From: Pseudomonas frederiksbergensis
GTDB taxonomy: Bacteria; Pseudomonadota; Gammaproteobacteria; Pseudomonadales; Pseudomonadaceae
NCBI RefSeq assembly: GCF_900105495.1
Contig: NZ_FNTF01000002.1
Location: 409,501-473,500, forward strand
DNA: 64,000 bases
Reading direction: 5' to 3'
Shown piece by piece: positions 53,020 through 63,924 of the stretch. Under the pieces are notes generated by a model. It was not told the origin of the DNA, searched no databases, and worked only from the letters and a program-made list of their open reading frames with translations. Numbering within the stretch: position 1 is the stretch's first letter; each line of letters starts with the position of its first letter. Both the position numbers and the translations under genes were made by a program.

Positions 53020-53877
53020 CTAAAGAACGACTGTGCGATTGGCGTTAAGGAACACTCTTCGTTCAATGTGATAACCAACCGCTCGCGCCAATGTCAGCCC
53101 TTCAATATCCCGCCCCTTGGCGATCAAATCTTCCGGGTAATGACTGTGATCCACAGCTTCCACGCCTTGGGCGATGATCGGGCCTTCGTCCAGGTCGTTG
53201 TTGATGTAGTGCGCCGTGGCGCCGACCAGTTTCACGCCCTTGTTGTAGGCCTGGTGATAAGGCTTGGCGCCCTTGAAACCCGGCAGCAGGGAGTGATGGA
53301 TGTTGATCGCCTTGCCGTCGAGTTTGCGGCACAGCTCGGGCGACAGGACTTGCATGTAGCGGGCAAGGATCACCAGTTCGGCGCCGGAGTCTTCGATCAC
53401 CTGCCAGACCTGACGCTCCTGCGACGGTTTGTCGTTCGGGTCCAGCGGAAAGTGGTAGTACGGAATCTGATGCCAGTCCGCCAATGGCTTGAGGTCCGGG
53501 TGGTTGGAGACCACGGCGGCCACGTCCATCGAGAGCTGGCCGATGCGCTGGCGGTAGAGCAAATCGTTGAGGCAGTGATCGGCTTTGGAAACCATGATCA
53601 CCACTTTCGGGCGGTAGTTCGGCGGCGTCAGTTCGAAGATCATGCCGAAGGCTTTACCACGCTCTTCGAGACCGGCGCGGAAGGCTTGCTCGTCGAAGCC
53701 GTCGGGCTGGCGGAATTCCACGCGAATGAAGAAACGGCCCGAAAGCCGGTCATCGAAGGAATGGTGCTCAGTGACGTAGCAGCCCTGCTCGAACAGAAAG
53801 CGGGTCACCGCGTCCACGGTGCCGAGGACGCTTGGGCAGTCGGCGGTCAGAATCCATGTGTCTGGGGCGCGGCTCAT
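53020..53877 (-). CDS. purU: Formyltetrahydrofolate deformylase
   Basis: 285 residues. N-terminal ACT domain (1-85, TADCPSVLGTVDAVTRFL) and a formyltransferase-like catalytic domain with NIHHSLLPGFKGAKPYHQAY (HH and the downstream Asp of DEGPIIAQ). It releases formate from 10-formyl-THF, regenerating THF for sarcosine oxidase C1 load. Corresponds to PA5420 (purU2). Confidence 0.95.
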   Translation of the reverse strand: MSRAPDTWILTADCPSVLGTVDAVTRFLFEQGCYVTEHHSFDDRLSGRFFIRVEFRQPDGFDEQAFRAGLEERGKAFGMIFELTPPNYRPKVVIMVSKADHCLNDLLYRQRIGQLSMDVAAVVSNHPDLKPLADWHQIPYYHFPLDPNDKPSQERQVWQVIEDSGAELVILARYMQVLSPELCRKLDGKAINIHHSLLPGFKGAKPYHQAYNKGVKLVGATAHYINNDLDEGPIIAQGVEAVDHSHYPEDLIAKGRDIEGLTLARAVGYHIERRVFLNANRTVVL

Positions 53878-53903
53878 AGTGCGGTGACTCCTGTAGCGAA
53901 ACT

Positions 53904-54009
53904 GATCGTTCCCACGCTCTGCGTGGGAACGCCGCCATGGACGCTCTGCGTCCGCTTTGGGACGCGGAGCGTCCCGGGATGCATTCCCACGCAGAGCGTG
54001 GGAACGATC
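53904..54009. repeat. Four-hairpin GATC-ended repeat, copy E
   Basis: 106 bp from GATCGTTCCC to GGGAACGATC, with inner GGACGCTCTGCGTCC and GGACGCGGAGCGTCC. Its right end is one base from the soxG stop codon (TTA at 54011-54013). It fills the gap between soxG and purU. Confidence 0.92.
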
Positions 54010-54010
54010 T

Positions 54011-54643
54011 TTACGCCTGGACGCTCAGGCCATATTCGGCGGCCGCATCCTGCAACCACAACCACCAGTAATCCGAGAAGCTGCGACGAATCAGCAGTTC
54101 CCAGGTGTCTTCGGCGGTGTGACGGATCACCAGTTGCGACTTGGCAAACACGGTGCCCACAGCCTTGCCCACCGGGAAGCTGTTGGGATGCACGTCATAG
54201 CTGGTGGACTTCATCAGCACCTGGCGCACGTTCGGGCCGCTCAGTTCGAGCAGCTGCTGGCCGCCGCTGACGTTGGTGATCGCAATGTGCAGGTTGCCCA
54301 GCGCTTCACGCAGTTTCTTCTCGGCAGCGAATTCTTCACCGGTCGGCACGATCAGCAGCCATTCATCCGGCCCCATCCATTGCAGACTGGTTTCGCCTTT
54401 GACGATGACGGTCAGCGCGCCCGGCAATTCGATACCGAGGGCTTTGTGCACACCGGCTGCGAACGCAGCATCGTGGCCATCGCCACGGATGGTCAGGTGA
54501 CCGAGGAGTTTTTTCTCACGCACGATCACGCCGGCGTTTTTGCGGCCCTTGCCCACCAGGCTGGCGAGGTCGGCATGATGCAGCGACGACTCGGCCTTGG
54601 CCCCGGTGGTTGGGCGTTGTTGGTAAACATTGGCTGCGGTCAT
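54011..54643 (-). CDS. soxG: Sarcosine oxidase gamma subunit
   Basis: 210 residues, matching the gamma chain of heterotetrameric sarcosine oxidase (GETSLQWMGPDEWLLIVP; SGGQQLLELSGPNVRQVLMK; RRSFSDYWWLWLQDAA), a GcvT-like fold. Works with SoxA, SoxB and SoxD to demethylate sarcosine to glycine, H2O2 and 5,10-methylene-THF. Separated from soxA by 130 bases with a REPIN. Confidence 0.95.
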   Translation of the reverse strand: MTAANVYQQRPTTGAKAESSLHHADLASLVGKGRKNAGVIVREKKLLGHLTIRGDGHDAAFAAGVHKALGIELPGALTVIVKGETSLQWMGPDEWLLIVPTGEEFAAEKKLREALGNLHIAITNVSGGQQLLELSGPNVRQVLMKSTSYDVHPNSFPVGKAVGTVFAKSQLVIRHTAEDTWELLIRRSFSDYWWLWLQDAAAEYGLSVQA

Positions 54644-54669
54644 AAAGCACCTGTTCCTGTATTCGTATT

Positions 54670-54763
54670 CCTGTGGGAGCGTGGCTTGCCCGCGATGGGA
54701 GCAACTCGGTCTGCCTGTGGCACCGCGTTATCGTTCATCGCGGGCAAGCCACACTCCCACAGG
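54670..54763. repeat. REPIN between soxA and soxG
   Basis: Inward orientation: CCTGTGGGAGCGTGGCTTGC-CCGCGATG and CATCGCGGGCAAGCCACACT-CCCACAGG. It begins 10 bases after the soxA stop (on the minus strand) and lies inside the operon. Confidence 0.9.
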
Positions 54764-54773
54764 TACTGTGGTG

Positions 54774-57700
54774 TTAAACGTTCTGGCGATCGCCTTTCGG
54801 ATCGAAGAACACCGAAGAAACGATTTCCGCCTCGATCACGCTGCCGTCGGCCAGCGGTGCGAACACCCGCTCACCCATGCGCTTCAAGCCGCCCTTGACC
54901 ACACCCATGGCAAACGAATAGCCCAGGGAGTTGTGCAAGTAGCTGGAAGTCACGTGACCGACCATGGTCATCGGGATGGTTTGCTTGGTGTTGAACACCA
55001 GTTGCGCCCCTTCCGGCAGCCATTTGGTCGGATCGATCGGCTTCAGACCGACCAACTGTTTGCGTTGATCACGCACGCAGTCTTCGCGGTTCATGCCACG
55101 CCAGCCGATCCACGAGAACGGTTTGGTGCGACCGACACACCAACCCATGTTCAGGTCGTCCGGGGTCATCGAGCTGTCAGTGTCCTGACCGACGATGATG
55201 AAGCCCTTCTCTGCCCGCAGAACGTGCATGGTTTCGGTGCCGTAAGGCGTCAAGTTGTACTTCTTGCCGGCCTCGACGATTTTTTCCAGAACGCCCATGG
55301 CGTAGTCGGCCTGCACGTTGACTTCGTACGACAGTTCACCGGTAAACGAAATCCGGAACACCCGCGCCGGCACACCGCCGACCAGACCTTCTTTCCAAGT
55401 CATGAACGGGAAGGCTTCGTTACTCAGGTCGATGTCGGTGACTTCGCTGAGCAGCTTGCGGCTGTTCGGCCCGGACAGGGTCATGGTTGCCCAGTGATCC
55501 GTCACGGACGTGAAATACACCTTCAGATCTGGCCATTCAGTCTGGTGGTAGATTTCCAGCCATTGCAGCACGCGTGCAGCGCCGCCGGTGGTGGTGGTCA
55601 TCACGAAATGGTTGTCGGCCAGGCAGGCAGTCACGCCGTCGTCGAACACCATGCCGTCTTCTTTGCACATCAGGCCGTAACGGGCCTTGCCCACGTCGAG
55701 CTTGGTCCAGGCGTTGGTGTAGATGCGGTTGAGGAACTCACGCGAATCCGGGCCCTGGATGTCGATCTTGCCCAGGGTCGAAGCGTCCAGCAGGCCGACG
55801 CTGTCGCGCACGGCTTTGCATTCACGCTTCACGGCGGTGTGCAGGTCTTCACCGTTTTTCGGGAAGTACCATGGACGCTTCCATTGACCGACGTCTTCGA
55901 ACTCGGCGCCATTCTTCACATGCCAGTGATGCAGCGCAGTGAAACGCACAGGCTCGAAGATGTGCCCACAGTGACGGCCGGCCACGGCGCCGAAGGTTAC
56001 CGGCGTGTAGTTCGGACGGAACATGGTGGTGCCCATCTGCGGGATGGTCACGTTCAACGAACGGGCGGCGATGGCCAGGCCGTTGACGTTGCCGAGCTTG
56101 CCCTGGTCCGTACCGAAGCCCAGTGCGGTATAGCGCTTGACGTGCTCGACCGACTCGAAACCTTCGCGGGTCGCCAGTTCGATGGCGGCAGCGGTGACGT
56201 CGTTCTGCAGGTCGACGAATTGCTTCGGCGCACGTGCGGTGTTCTTTTCATGCGGCACCTGGAACAGCGCCAGTGTTGGCTCTTCCAGACGGCTCAGGGC
56301 TTTCGGCAAGGTGCCTTCGACCACGCTGAAACCGGCTTCGCTGGCGGCGCGAGCACCACCTGCAAAACCATCGACCAGGGAATCACCGAGGCCGTAGACG
56401 CCGTTGATGCCACCGACGCACACGCGTTTCTGCGGTGCTTCGCCCGGTACGAAACCGAGGATGTCTTCACGCCAGATCGGCTTGCCGCCCAAGTGCGACG
56501 CCAGGTGAACCACCGGGCTGTAACCGCCGGAACTGGCGACCAGGTCGCAATCGAGCCACTCGCCCGGGCTGGTCACGGTGTGTGCTTTGACATCGATCGC
56601 GGCAACGCGAGCGGCGGTCACGTGCTTGCTGCCACGGGCCTCGATCACAGCGCTGCCGGTCAGGATGCGGATGCCCTTGGCGCGCGCTTCTTCCACCAGC
56701 GCACCGCGAGGGTTGCTGCGGGCGTCGGCGATCGCCACGACTTGCAGGCTGGCGTCGAGCCAATCCAGTGCAACGCGGTAGGCGTGATCGTTGTTGGTCG
56801 ACAGCACCAGTTTCTTGCCCGGTGCCACGCCGTAACGACGCACGTAAGTCGACACAGCGCCGGCGAGCATGTTGCCCGGCACGTCGTTGTTGCCGTAAAC
56901 CAGTGGACGCTCGTGAGTACCGGTCGCCAGCACTACACGCTTGGCGCGAACCCGGTGGATGCGCTGACGCACCTGGCCGATCGGGGCGCGGTCGCCGAGG
57001 TGATCGGTGAGGCGCTCGTGAATGGTCAGGAAGTTGTGGTCGTGGTAACCGTTGACCGTGGCGCGGGGCAACAGCAGCACGTCCGGGGTATTTTTCAGCT
57101 CGGCGATGACGCTGGCAACCCACTCGGTGGCAGGCTTGCCGTCGAGGCTTTCGCGGGAATCGAGCAGGCTGCCGCCGAACTCTTCCTGTTCATCGGCCAG
57201 GATCACACGCGCACCGCTGCGGGCAGCTGCCAGTGCAGCGGCCAGACCCGCAGGGCCAGCGCCGACGATCAGCACGTCGCAGTGCTGGTTCATGTAGTCG
57301 TAGGTGTCCGGATCGTTCTCGGTCGGCGAGCGGCCAAGACCAGCAGCCTTACGAATGTACTTCTCGTAAGTCATCCAGAACGATTGCGGGTACATGAAGG
57401 TTTTGTAGTAGAAGCCCGGCGGCATCAGCTTGCCGCCGACCTTGCCGAGAATCCCCATCATGTCGTTGTTCACGCTCGGCCAGCCGTTGGTGCTGGTGGC
57501 GACCAAACCTTGATACAGCGCTTGTTGCGTGGCGCGTACGTTGGGGATCTGCGTGGCTTCGGTCGCGCCGATCTGCAGCACGGCGTTCGGCTCTTCGGCA
57601 CCGGCGGCGAAGATGCCGCGTGGACGCGAGTACTTGAAGCTACGACCGATGATATCGACGCCGTTGGCCAGCAAGGCCGCGGCCAGAGAATCGCCCTCAA

Positions 57701-57791
57701 AGCCTTTGTAGGTCTGGCCGTTGAAGGTGAAGCTCAGCACTTTGTTACGGTCGATGCGTCCGCCGTTGGACAGGCGATTGATCTGGCTCAT
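54774..57791 (-). CDS. soxA: Sarcosine oxidase alpha subunit
   Basis: 1005 residues, full length. N-terminal 2Fe-2S-ferredoxin-like domain (FTFNGQTYKGFEGDSLAAAL), an FAD/NAD-binding domain from about residue 170 (LIVGAGPAGLAAALAAARSG) and a C-terminal aminomethyltransferase (GcvT-like) THF-binding half from about 600. It overlaps soxD by 4 bases. A roughly 3-kb open frame on the opposite strand is a shadow of its codon bias. Confidence 0.97.
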   Translation of the reverse strand: MSQINRLSNGGRIDRNKVLSFTFNGQTYKGFEGDSLAAALLANGVDIIGRSFKYSRPRGIFAAGAEEPNAVLQIGATEATQIPNVRATQQALYQGLVATSTNGWPSVNNDMMGILGKVGGKLMPPGFYYKTFMYPQSFWMTYEKYIRKAAGLGRSPTENDPDTYDYMNQHCDVLIVGAGPAGLAAALAAARSGARVILADEQEEFGGSLLDSRESLDGKPATEWVASVIAELKNTPDVLLLPRATVNGYHDHNFLTIHERLTDHLGDRAPIGQVRQRIHRVRAKRVVLATGTHERPLVYGNNDVPGNMLAGAVSTYVRRYGVAPGKKLVLSTNNDHAYRVALDWLDASLQVVAIADARSNPRGALVEEARAKGIRILTGSAVIEARGSKHVTAARVAAIDVKAHTVTSPGEWLDCDLVASSGGYSPVVHLASHLGGKPIWREDILGFVPGEAPQKRVCVGGINGVYGLGDSLVDGFAGGARAASEAGFSVVEGTLPKALSRLEEPTLALFQVPHEKNTARAPKQFVDLQNDVTAAAIELATREGFESVEHVKRYTALGFGTDQGKLGNVNGLAIAARSLNVTIPQMGTTMFRPNYTPVTFGAVAGRHCGHIFEPVRFTALHHWHVKNGAEFEDVGQWKRPWYFPKNGEDLHTAVKRECKAVRDSVGLLDASTLGKIDIQGPDSREFLNRIYTNAWTKLDVGKARYGLMCKEDGMVFDDGVTACLADNHFVMTTTTGGAARVLQWLEIYHQTEWPDLKVYFTSVTDHWATMTLSGPNSRKLLSEVTDIDLSNEAFPFMTWKEGLVGGVPARVFRISFTGELSYEVNVQADYAMGVLEKIVEAGKKYNLTPYGTETMHVLRAEKGFIIVGQDTDSSMTPDDLNMGWCVGRTKPFSWIGWRGMNREDCVRDQRKQLVGLKPIDPTKWLPEGAQLVFNTKQTIPMTMVGHVTSSYLHNSLGYSFAMGVVKGGLKRMGERVFAPLADGSVIEAEIVSSVFFDPKGDRQNV

Positions 57792-58117
57792 ACCTTCTCT
57801 CCCAGAGCCGTGGCGGCCGCTTTCGGGCTATCGGTCTTGTCGGTGAATTGTGGCTTGGCGCCGATCTTGTAGGTTTCGAGAATCTCGTAGGTCACGGTGT
57901 CACGGGTGGCGTTGAAGTACTGACGGCAACCGGCGACGTGATCCCACAGTTCGTGGTGCAAACCGCGAGGGTTGTCGCGGAAGAACATGTAGTCGCCCCA
58001 CTCCTCGTCGGTGCAGCTGTTCGGATCCAGTGGACGCGGGATGTGCGCCTGGCCGGATGCGTGGAATTCCTCTTCGGAGCGCAGTTCGCCGCAGTGAGGA
58101 CAGAAGATATGCAACAT
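57788..58117 (-). CDS. soxD: Sarcosine oxidase delta subunit
   Basis: 109 residues with the zinc-binding motif FCPHCGELRSEEEF at the start and CTDEEWGDYMFFRDNPRG, typical of SoxD. Binds zinc and is part of the heterotetramer. Its stop overlaps the soxA start and it follows soxB by 14 bases. Confidence 0.96.
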   Translation of the reverse strand: MLHIFCPHCGELRSEEEFHASGQAHIPRPLDPNSCTDEEWGDYMFFRDNPRGLHHELWDHVAGCRQYFNATRDTVTYEILETYKIGAKPQFTDKTDSPKAAATALGEKV

Positions 58118-58131
58118 GGGGATTTCTCCTG

Positions 58132-59382
58132 TTAGTGGGCAACCGCAGCAGCGCCGTGTTCATCGATCAACGCACCGTTGTGGAAACGGTCGATGGAGAA
58201 AGGTGCAGCCAATGGGTGCATTTCACCCTTGGCCAGACTCGCGGCAAACACGTTGCCCGAGCCAGGTGTTGCCTTGAAGCCACCGGTGCCCCAACCGCAG
58301 TTGAAGAACATGTTCGGAACCGGGGTTTTCGAGATGATCGGGCAAGCGTCCGGCGTGGTGTCGACGATGCCGCCCCACTGACGGTTCATGCGCACGCGGG
58401 ACAACACCGGGAACATCTCGACGATGGCTTGAATGGTGTGCTCGATCACCGGGTACGAACCACGCTGGCCGTAGCCGTTGTAGCCGTCGATACCGGCGCC
58501 GATCACCAGGTCGCCCTTGTCGGACTGGCTGATGTAACCGTGTACGGCGTTGGACATGATCACGCTGTCGATAATCGGCTTGATCGGCTCGGACACCAGC
58601 GCTTGCAGCGGGTGCGATTCGATCGGCAGACGGAAACCGGCGAGTTTGGCCATGTGCCCGGAGTTACCGGCAGTCACCACACCGACGCGCTTGGCGCCGA
58701 TGAAGCCCTTGTTGGTTTCAACACCGATGCACACGCCGTTTTCCTTGCGGAAACCGATCACTTCGGTCTGCTGGATCAGGTCCACGCCCAAGGCATCGGC
58801 GGCACGGGCAAAGCCCCACGCCACGGCATCGTGACGGGCCACGCCGCCGCGACGCTGGACGGTGGCGCCCATCACCGGGTAGCGAGTGTTTTTCGAGCAG
58901 TCGAGGTACGGAATCTCGTCGGCCACTTGCTTGGCATCGAGCAGTTCGCCGTCCACGCCGTTGAGGCGGTTGGCGCTGACCCGACGCTCGGAATCACGGA
59001 TGTCTTGAAGCGTGTGGCACAAGTTGTAGACGCCGCGCTGGGAGAACATCACGTTGTAGTTCAGGTCCTGGGACAGGCCTTCCCACAATTTCATAGCGTG
59101 TTCGTACAGGTGCGCCGACTCGTCCCACAGGTAGTTGGAGCGAACGATGGTGGTGTTGCGCGCGGTGTTACCGCCGCCCAGCCAGCCTTTCTCGACCACG
59201 GCCACGTTAGTGATGCCGTGCTCTTTGGCCAGGTAGTAGGCGGTCGCCAGACCATGCCCGCCACCGCCGACGATGACCACGTCATAGACCTTTTTAGGGG
59301 TCGGCGTGCGCCACATCTTCTGCCAGTTTTCGTGATGGCTGAGGGAGTGTTTGAAGAGGCCGAAGCCCGAGTAGCGTTGCAT
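58132..59382 (-). CDS. soxB: Sarcosine oxidase beta subunit
   Basis: 416 residues from ATG 59382 ([13 protein letters not shown]), the family N-terminus; ATG 59388 (MTMQRY) is possible but GGAG would then be only 3 bases away. FAD-binding motif [18 protein letters not shown] near residue 36, and covalent FMN/FAD site region further on. This subunit carries the sarcosine oxidation site. First gene after glyA. Confidence 0.95.
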   Translation of the reverse strand: MQRYSGFGLFKHSLSHHENWQKMWRTPTPKKVYDVVIVGGGGHGLATAYYLAKEHGITNVAVVEKGWLGGGNTARNTTIVRSNYLWDESAHLYEHAMKLWEGLSQDLNYNVMFSQRGVYNLCHTLQDIRDSERRVSANRLNGVDGELLDAKQVADEIPYLDCSKNTRYPVMGATVQRRGGVARHDAVAWGFARAADALGVDLIQQTEVIGFRKENGVCIGVETNKGFIGAKRVGVVTAGNSGHMAKLAGFRLPIESHPLQALVSEPIKPIIDSVIMSNAVHGYISQSDKGDLVIGAGIDGYNGYGQRGSYPVIEHTIQAIVEMFPVLSRVRMNRQWGGIVDTTPDACPIISKTPVPNMFFNCGWGTGGFKATPGSGNVFAASLAKGEMHPLAAPFSIDRFHNGALIDEHGAAAVAH

Positions 59383-59405
59383 AGTCATTTACTCCAAAAC
59401 CGCGC

Positions 59406-60659
<1,254 letters not shown>

Positions 60660-60846
60660 CGCGTCTCTCCCAGCGGCATCTATGCGCCATTCGTCTCGGT
60701 AAGGCACTGGTGTTTCGACAGTGCCCTTTGAATGCGATGGTATGACCGGCGCAGACAGGCCAAATGCCTACGGACGCCACGCAAAGGTGCGTTTACGACA
60801 TGGACCGAAATGGCTGGCCGGACACAACCCTTGAAGTCGCCTGGAT

Positions 60847-60944
60847 CCCCTGTGGGAGCGAGCCTGCTCGCGATAGCGGCCTCACATTCAACATTGATGT
60901 TGCCTGGGCTGCCGCCATCGCGAGCAGGCTCACTCCCACAGGGG
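60847..60944. repeat. REPIN between TraX-like gene and glyA
   Basis: Inward orientation with matched C4/G4 ends: CCCCTGTGGGAGCGAGCCTG-CTCGCGAT and ATCGCGAGCAGGCTCACTCC-CACAGGGG. The inner part contains CACATTCAACATTGATGTTG. Its right end abuts the TraX-like stop codon (TCA at 60945-60947). The rest of the gap (60660-60846) should hold the glyA promoter, but no site is clear. Confidence 0.92.
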
Positions 60945-61661
60945 TCAGGCGATGATCTGACGTATTGCGAGCAGCAGTAGAAAATGCAGCGGATACAGCG
61001 CATACGCCCAACGGCGCATCGGCGGTGGCTGGAAGCCTTTTGCCTGTCGCAACAAGAGCAGCCCCAGCAATGGCGCAATCAGACAAGCGGCGATACCGAG
61101 GATGGCTTCAACATTGTGAAACCGCGCCGCGGAATACAGCACCGGCCACTGATTGGCCGCCAGACAGACCAGCCCCGGCAACAGGGCGAAATACCAGGGC
61201 CGTCCGATCACCAGCAACATCGCCAGCGGCAACAGCACACCGAAGAAGCCGAACATCAACCGCTCCGGGAATAGCGCCGCCAGCAGCAAGGCGCCTGCCG
61301 CCAACAGCCGCGTTTGCAGGGTTCGATCCTGCCAGCCACGGGCCACCAGTAATCCCAGGACCAATGTGGGCAGCACGTTCAACGTGCCGGGATCAGGTAT
61401 GAACATCCGGTACGGGATTTCGCTGATGGCGCTAAACAGCAGCAACCACCCCAGATAACGCCACTGGCCGTGAGTCGTCACCGCGCGAGCCCGTGCCAGA
61501 TTCGCCGCCATTGCCAGACAGAACCACGGGAACGCCAACCGTCCAGGTATATACAGCAGATCGACGGAATACCCGACATATCGCAGGTGATCGAGCACCA
61601 TGCTCAACAGCGCCAGCCACTTGAGCAGATCCAGCGCCCCATCCCTTTGCGTCATGTGCAT
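60945..61661 (-). CDS. TraX family membrane protein
   Basis: 238 residues from ATG 61661 (MHMTQRDGALDLLKWLALL); ATG 61655 is an alternative and the longer upstream extension is not supported. About seven to eight helices; the N-terminal ALDLLKWLALLSMVLDHLRY matches TraX, the family named from the F-plasmid pilin N-acetylation protein. In chromosomes these are putative acyltransferases with no known target. Confidence 0.85.
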   Translation of the reverse strand: MHMTQRDGALDLLKWLALLSMVLDHLRYVGYSVDLLYIPGRLAFPWFCLAMAANLARARAVTTHGQWRYLGWLLLFSAISEIPYRMFIPDPGTLNVLPTLVLGLLVARGWQDRTLQTRLLAAGALLLAALFPERLMFGFFGVLLPLAMLLVIGRPWYFALLPGLVCLAANQWPVLYSAARFHNVEAILGIAACLIAPLLGLLLLRQAKGFQPPPMRRWAYALYPLHFLLLLAIRQIIA

Positions 61662-61792
61662 AATTGCCCGTCGTCCTTGTATTTTTCTGACAGCATCATC
61701 CCGTGTGCTCTCCTGACGATCTTGGGTAAAGTGCGCATCATCATTGACCACGAAGCTCTTCACCATAAGAGCTTCGACCACGGAAGCCGGCC

Positions 61793-62833
61793 ATGACCGA
61801 TAAGAGCCAACAATTCGCCAGTGACAACTATTCCGGTATCTGCCCTGAAGCCTGGGCTGCCATGGAACAGGCCAACCACGGCCACCAACGCGCCTATGGC
61901 GACGACGAATGGACCGCACGCGCGTCCGACGATTTTCGCAAACTGTTCGAAACCGACTGCGAAGTGTTCTTCGCCTTCAACGGCACCGCGGCCAACTCCC
62001 TGGCCCTGTCGTCGCTGTGCCAGAGTTACCACAGCGTGATCTGCTCGGAAACCGCCCACGTCGAAACCGACGAATGCGGCGCCCCGGAATTCTTTTCCAA
62101 CGGTTCCAAACTGCTCATCGCCCGCACTGAAAACGGCAAGCTGACCCCGGATTCGATCCGCGAAATCGCGCTCAAGCGCCAGGACATCCACTACCCGAAA
62201 CCACGCGTCGTGACCCTGACCCAGGCGACCGAAGTGGGCAGCGTCTACACCCCGGAAGAAATCCGCGCCATCAGCGCCACATGCAAGGAGCTGGGCCTGA
62301 ACCTGCACATGGACGGCGCGCGCTTCTCCAATGCGTGCGCCTTTCTCGGCTGCTCGCCAGCCGACCTGACCTGGAAGGCCGGCGTCGACGTGTTGTGCTT
62401 CGGCGGCACGAAAAACGGCATGGCGGTGGGGGAAGCGATTCTGTTCTTCAACCACAAGCTGGCTGAAGACTTCGACTACCGCTGCAAACAGGCCGGGCAA
62501 CTGGCCTCGAAGATGCGCTTCCTGTCGGCGCCATGGGTCGGGATTCTGGAAAACGATGCCTGGCTCAAATACGCCAAACACGCCAACCACTGCGCGCAGC
62601 TGCTGGCTGAACTGGTCAGCGATATTCCCGGCGTGGAACTGATGTTCCCGGTACAGGCCAACGGCGTGTTCCTGCAACTCTCGGAACCAGCGATTGCCGC
62701 ACTGACCGCCAAGGGCTGGCGCTTCTACACCTTCATCGGCAACGGCGGCGCACGCTTCATGTGCTCGTGGGACACCGAAGAAGAACGCGTACGCGAACTG
62801 GCGGCGGATATTCGCGAAGTCATGTCCCGCTAA
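61793..62833 (+). CDS. ltaE: Low-specificity L-threonine aldolase
   Basis: 346 residues. PLP type I fold: FASDNYSGICPEAWAAM at the start, MDGARFSNA with the ring Asp, and the Schiff-base lysine in CFGGTKNGM. Cleaves threonine/allo-threonine to glycine and acetaldehyde. Close to glyA and sox, as in P. aeruginosa (PA5413, ltaA). Confidence 0.95.
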   Translation: MTDKSQQFASDNYSGICPEAWAAMEQANHGHQRAYGDDEWTARASDDFRKLFETDCEVFFAFNGTAANSLALSSLCQSYHSVICSETAHVETDECGAPEFFSNGSKLLIARTENGKLTPDSIREIALKRQDIHYPKPRVVTLTQATEVGSVYTPEEIRAISATCKELGLNLHMDGARFSNACAFLGCSPADLTWKAGVDVLCFGGTKNGMAVGEAILFFNHKLAEDFDYRCKQAGQLASKMRFLSAPWVGILENDAWLKYAKHANHCAQLLAELVSDIPGVELMFPVQANGVFLQLSEPAIAALTAKGWRFYTFIGNGGARFMCSWDTEEERVRELAADIREVMSR

Positions 62834-62851
62834 ACAGCACCCCCGATCCCC

Positions 62852-62899
62852 TGTGGTGAGGGGGCTTGTCGGCGGCGTGCCGACAAGCCCCTCGCCACA
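62852..62899. repeat. Short hairpin repeat after ltaE
   Basis: TGTGGTGAGGGGGCTTGTCG-GC and GCCGACAAGCCCCTCGCCAC-A nearly pair (a few mismatches) around a short loop. Related to the long palindrome at 32346-32471 by its TGTGGYGAGGG end. It may act as the ltaE transcription end. Confidence 0.7.
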
Positions 62900-62994
62900 A
62901 AAGCCCTCGCAAGTCGTTCCTCTCCGCGGTCCTGGTCTACATTGATTGACGAGCTGTTCCACTCGCTCAGACAATAATAATCAGGAGCGTACGC

Positions 62995-63819
62995 ATGTCT
63001 TTACAAGGCAAAACCCTGTTCATCACCGGCGCGAGCCGCGGGATTGGTCGTGAGATCGCGCTGCGGGCTGCGCGGGATGGGGCCAACATTGTGATTGCCG
63101 CCAAAAGCGCCACCCCTCACCCCAAACTGCCCGGCACCATTTTCAGCGTGGCCGCGGAAGTCGAAGCCGCGGGCGGCAAGGCGCTGGCCTTGCAGGTGGA
63201 TGTGCGCGATGAAGTCGCAGTGCGTGAGGCGCTGGCCAAGGCTGACGAGCATTTCGGCGGTATTGATGCGCTGATCAACAATGCCGGGGCGATCAAGTTG
63301 ACCGGGGTTCAACACATCGAGCTCAAGCGCTTCGACCTGATGCACCAGATCAACACCCGCGCCGTGCTGCTGTGCAGCCAGGCCGCCCTGCCCTATCTGA
63401 AGAAAAGCAGCGGACACATCCTCAATCTTTCCCCGCCACTGAATCTGGCAAGCAAATGGTTCGCCCAGTACAGCCCCTACACGGTGACCAAATACGGCAT
63501 GAGCATGCTGACATTGGGCATGAGCGAGGAATTCAAGAACTACGGCATCAGCGTCAATTCCCTGTGGCCGCAATCGATGATCGCCACCGCCGCCATCGAG
63601 TTTCAGCTCGGCTCACGCGAGTCGTTCAAACATGCGCGTACGCCCGCAATCATGGCCGATGCCGCCCATGTGATTCTGAGCAGCAGCGGTCGCAGCATGA
63701 CGGGACGCTTGCTGATTGATGAGGAGATTTTGCGGGAGCACGGGGTGACCGAATTCGATCATTACCGCTTTGAGCCCGGCACGAACGACAAGCTGATGCC
63801 GGATCTGTTTATCGACTGA
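62995..63819 (+). CDS. Short-chain dehydrogenase/reductase (HSDL2-like)
   Basis: 274 residues. Cofactor motif TGASRGIG (11-18), NNAGA (about 91-95), Ser of the triad in LNLSPPLNL and YTVTK with the Tyr and Lys. HSDL2-like SDRs of bacteria often have this LSPPLN sequence. Substrate unknown. ATG 62995 is preceded by AGGAGCGTACGC. Confidence 0.9.
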   Translation: MSLQGKTLFITGASRGIGREIALRAARDGANIVIAAKSATPHPKLPGTIFSVAAEVEAAGGKALALQVDVRDEVAVREALAKADEHFGGIDALINNAGAIKLTGVQHIELKRFDLMHQINTRAVLLCSQAALPYLKKSSGHILNLSPPLNLASKWFAQYSPYTVTKYGMSMLTLGMSEEFKNYGISVNSLWPQSMIATAAIEFQLGSRESFKHARTPAIMADAAHVILSSSGRSMTGRLLIDEEILREHGVTEFDHYRFEPGTNDKLMPDLFID

Positions 63820-63830
63820 AACACCAACCA

Positions 63831-63922
63831 CTGTGGGAGCGAGCCTGCTCGCGATGAGGCCGGAACATTCAACATTGATATTGATTGATCCACCGCCATC
63901 GCGAGCAGGCTCGCGCCCACAG
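63831..63922. repeat. REPIN between the SDR gene and gbcB
   Basis: Inward orientation: CTGTGGGAGCGAGCCTGCTC-GCGATG and CATCGCGAGCAGGCTCGCGC-CCACAG. Inner segment with ACATTCAACATTGATATTG, near-identical to that at 60847. It ends 3 bases before the stop of the next gene. Confidence 0.9.
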
Positions 63923-63924
63923 GC

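Noticed and set aside
54630..57872. An open frame of about 1080 codons on the plus strand opposite soxA
   Set aside because: Shadow of soxA, which is certain by family motifs; the antisense translation has no recognisable domain.
60732..60980. Short open frames upstream of glyA that continue through the REPIN
   Set aside because: Their sequence is mostly translated REPIN DNA and no RBS or family match is seen.
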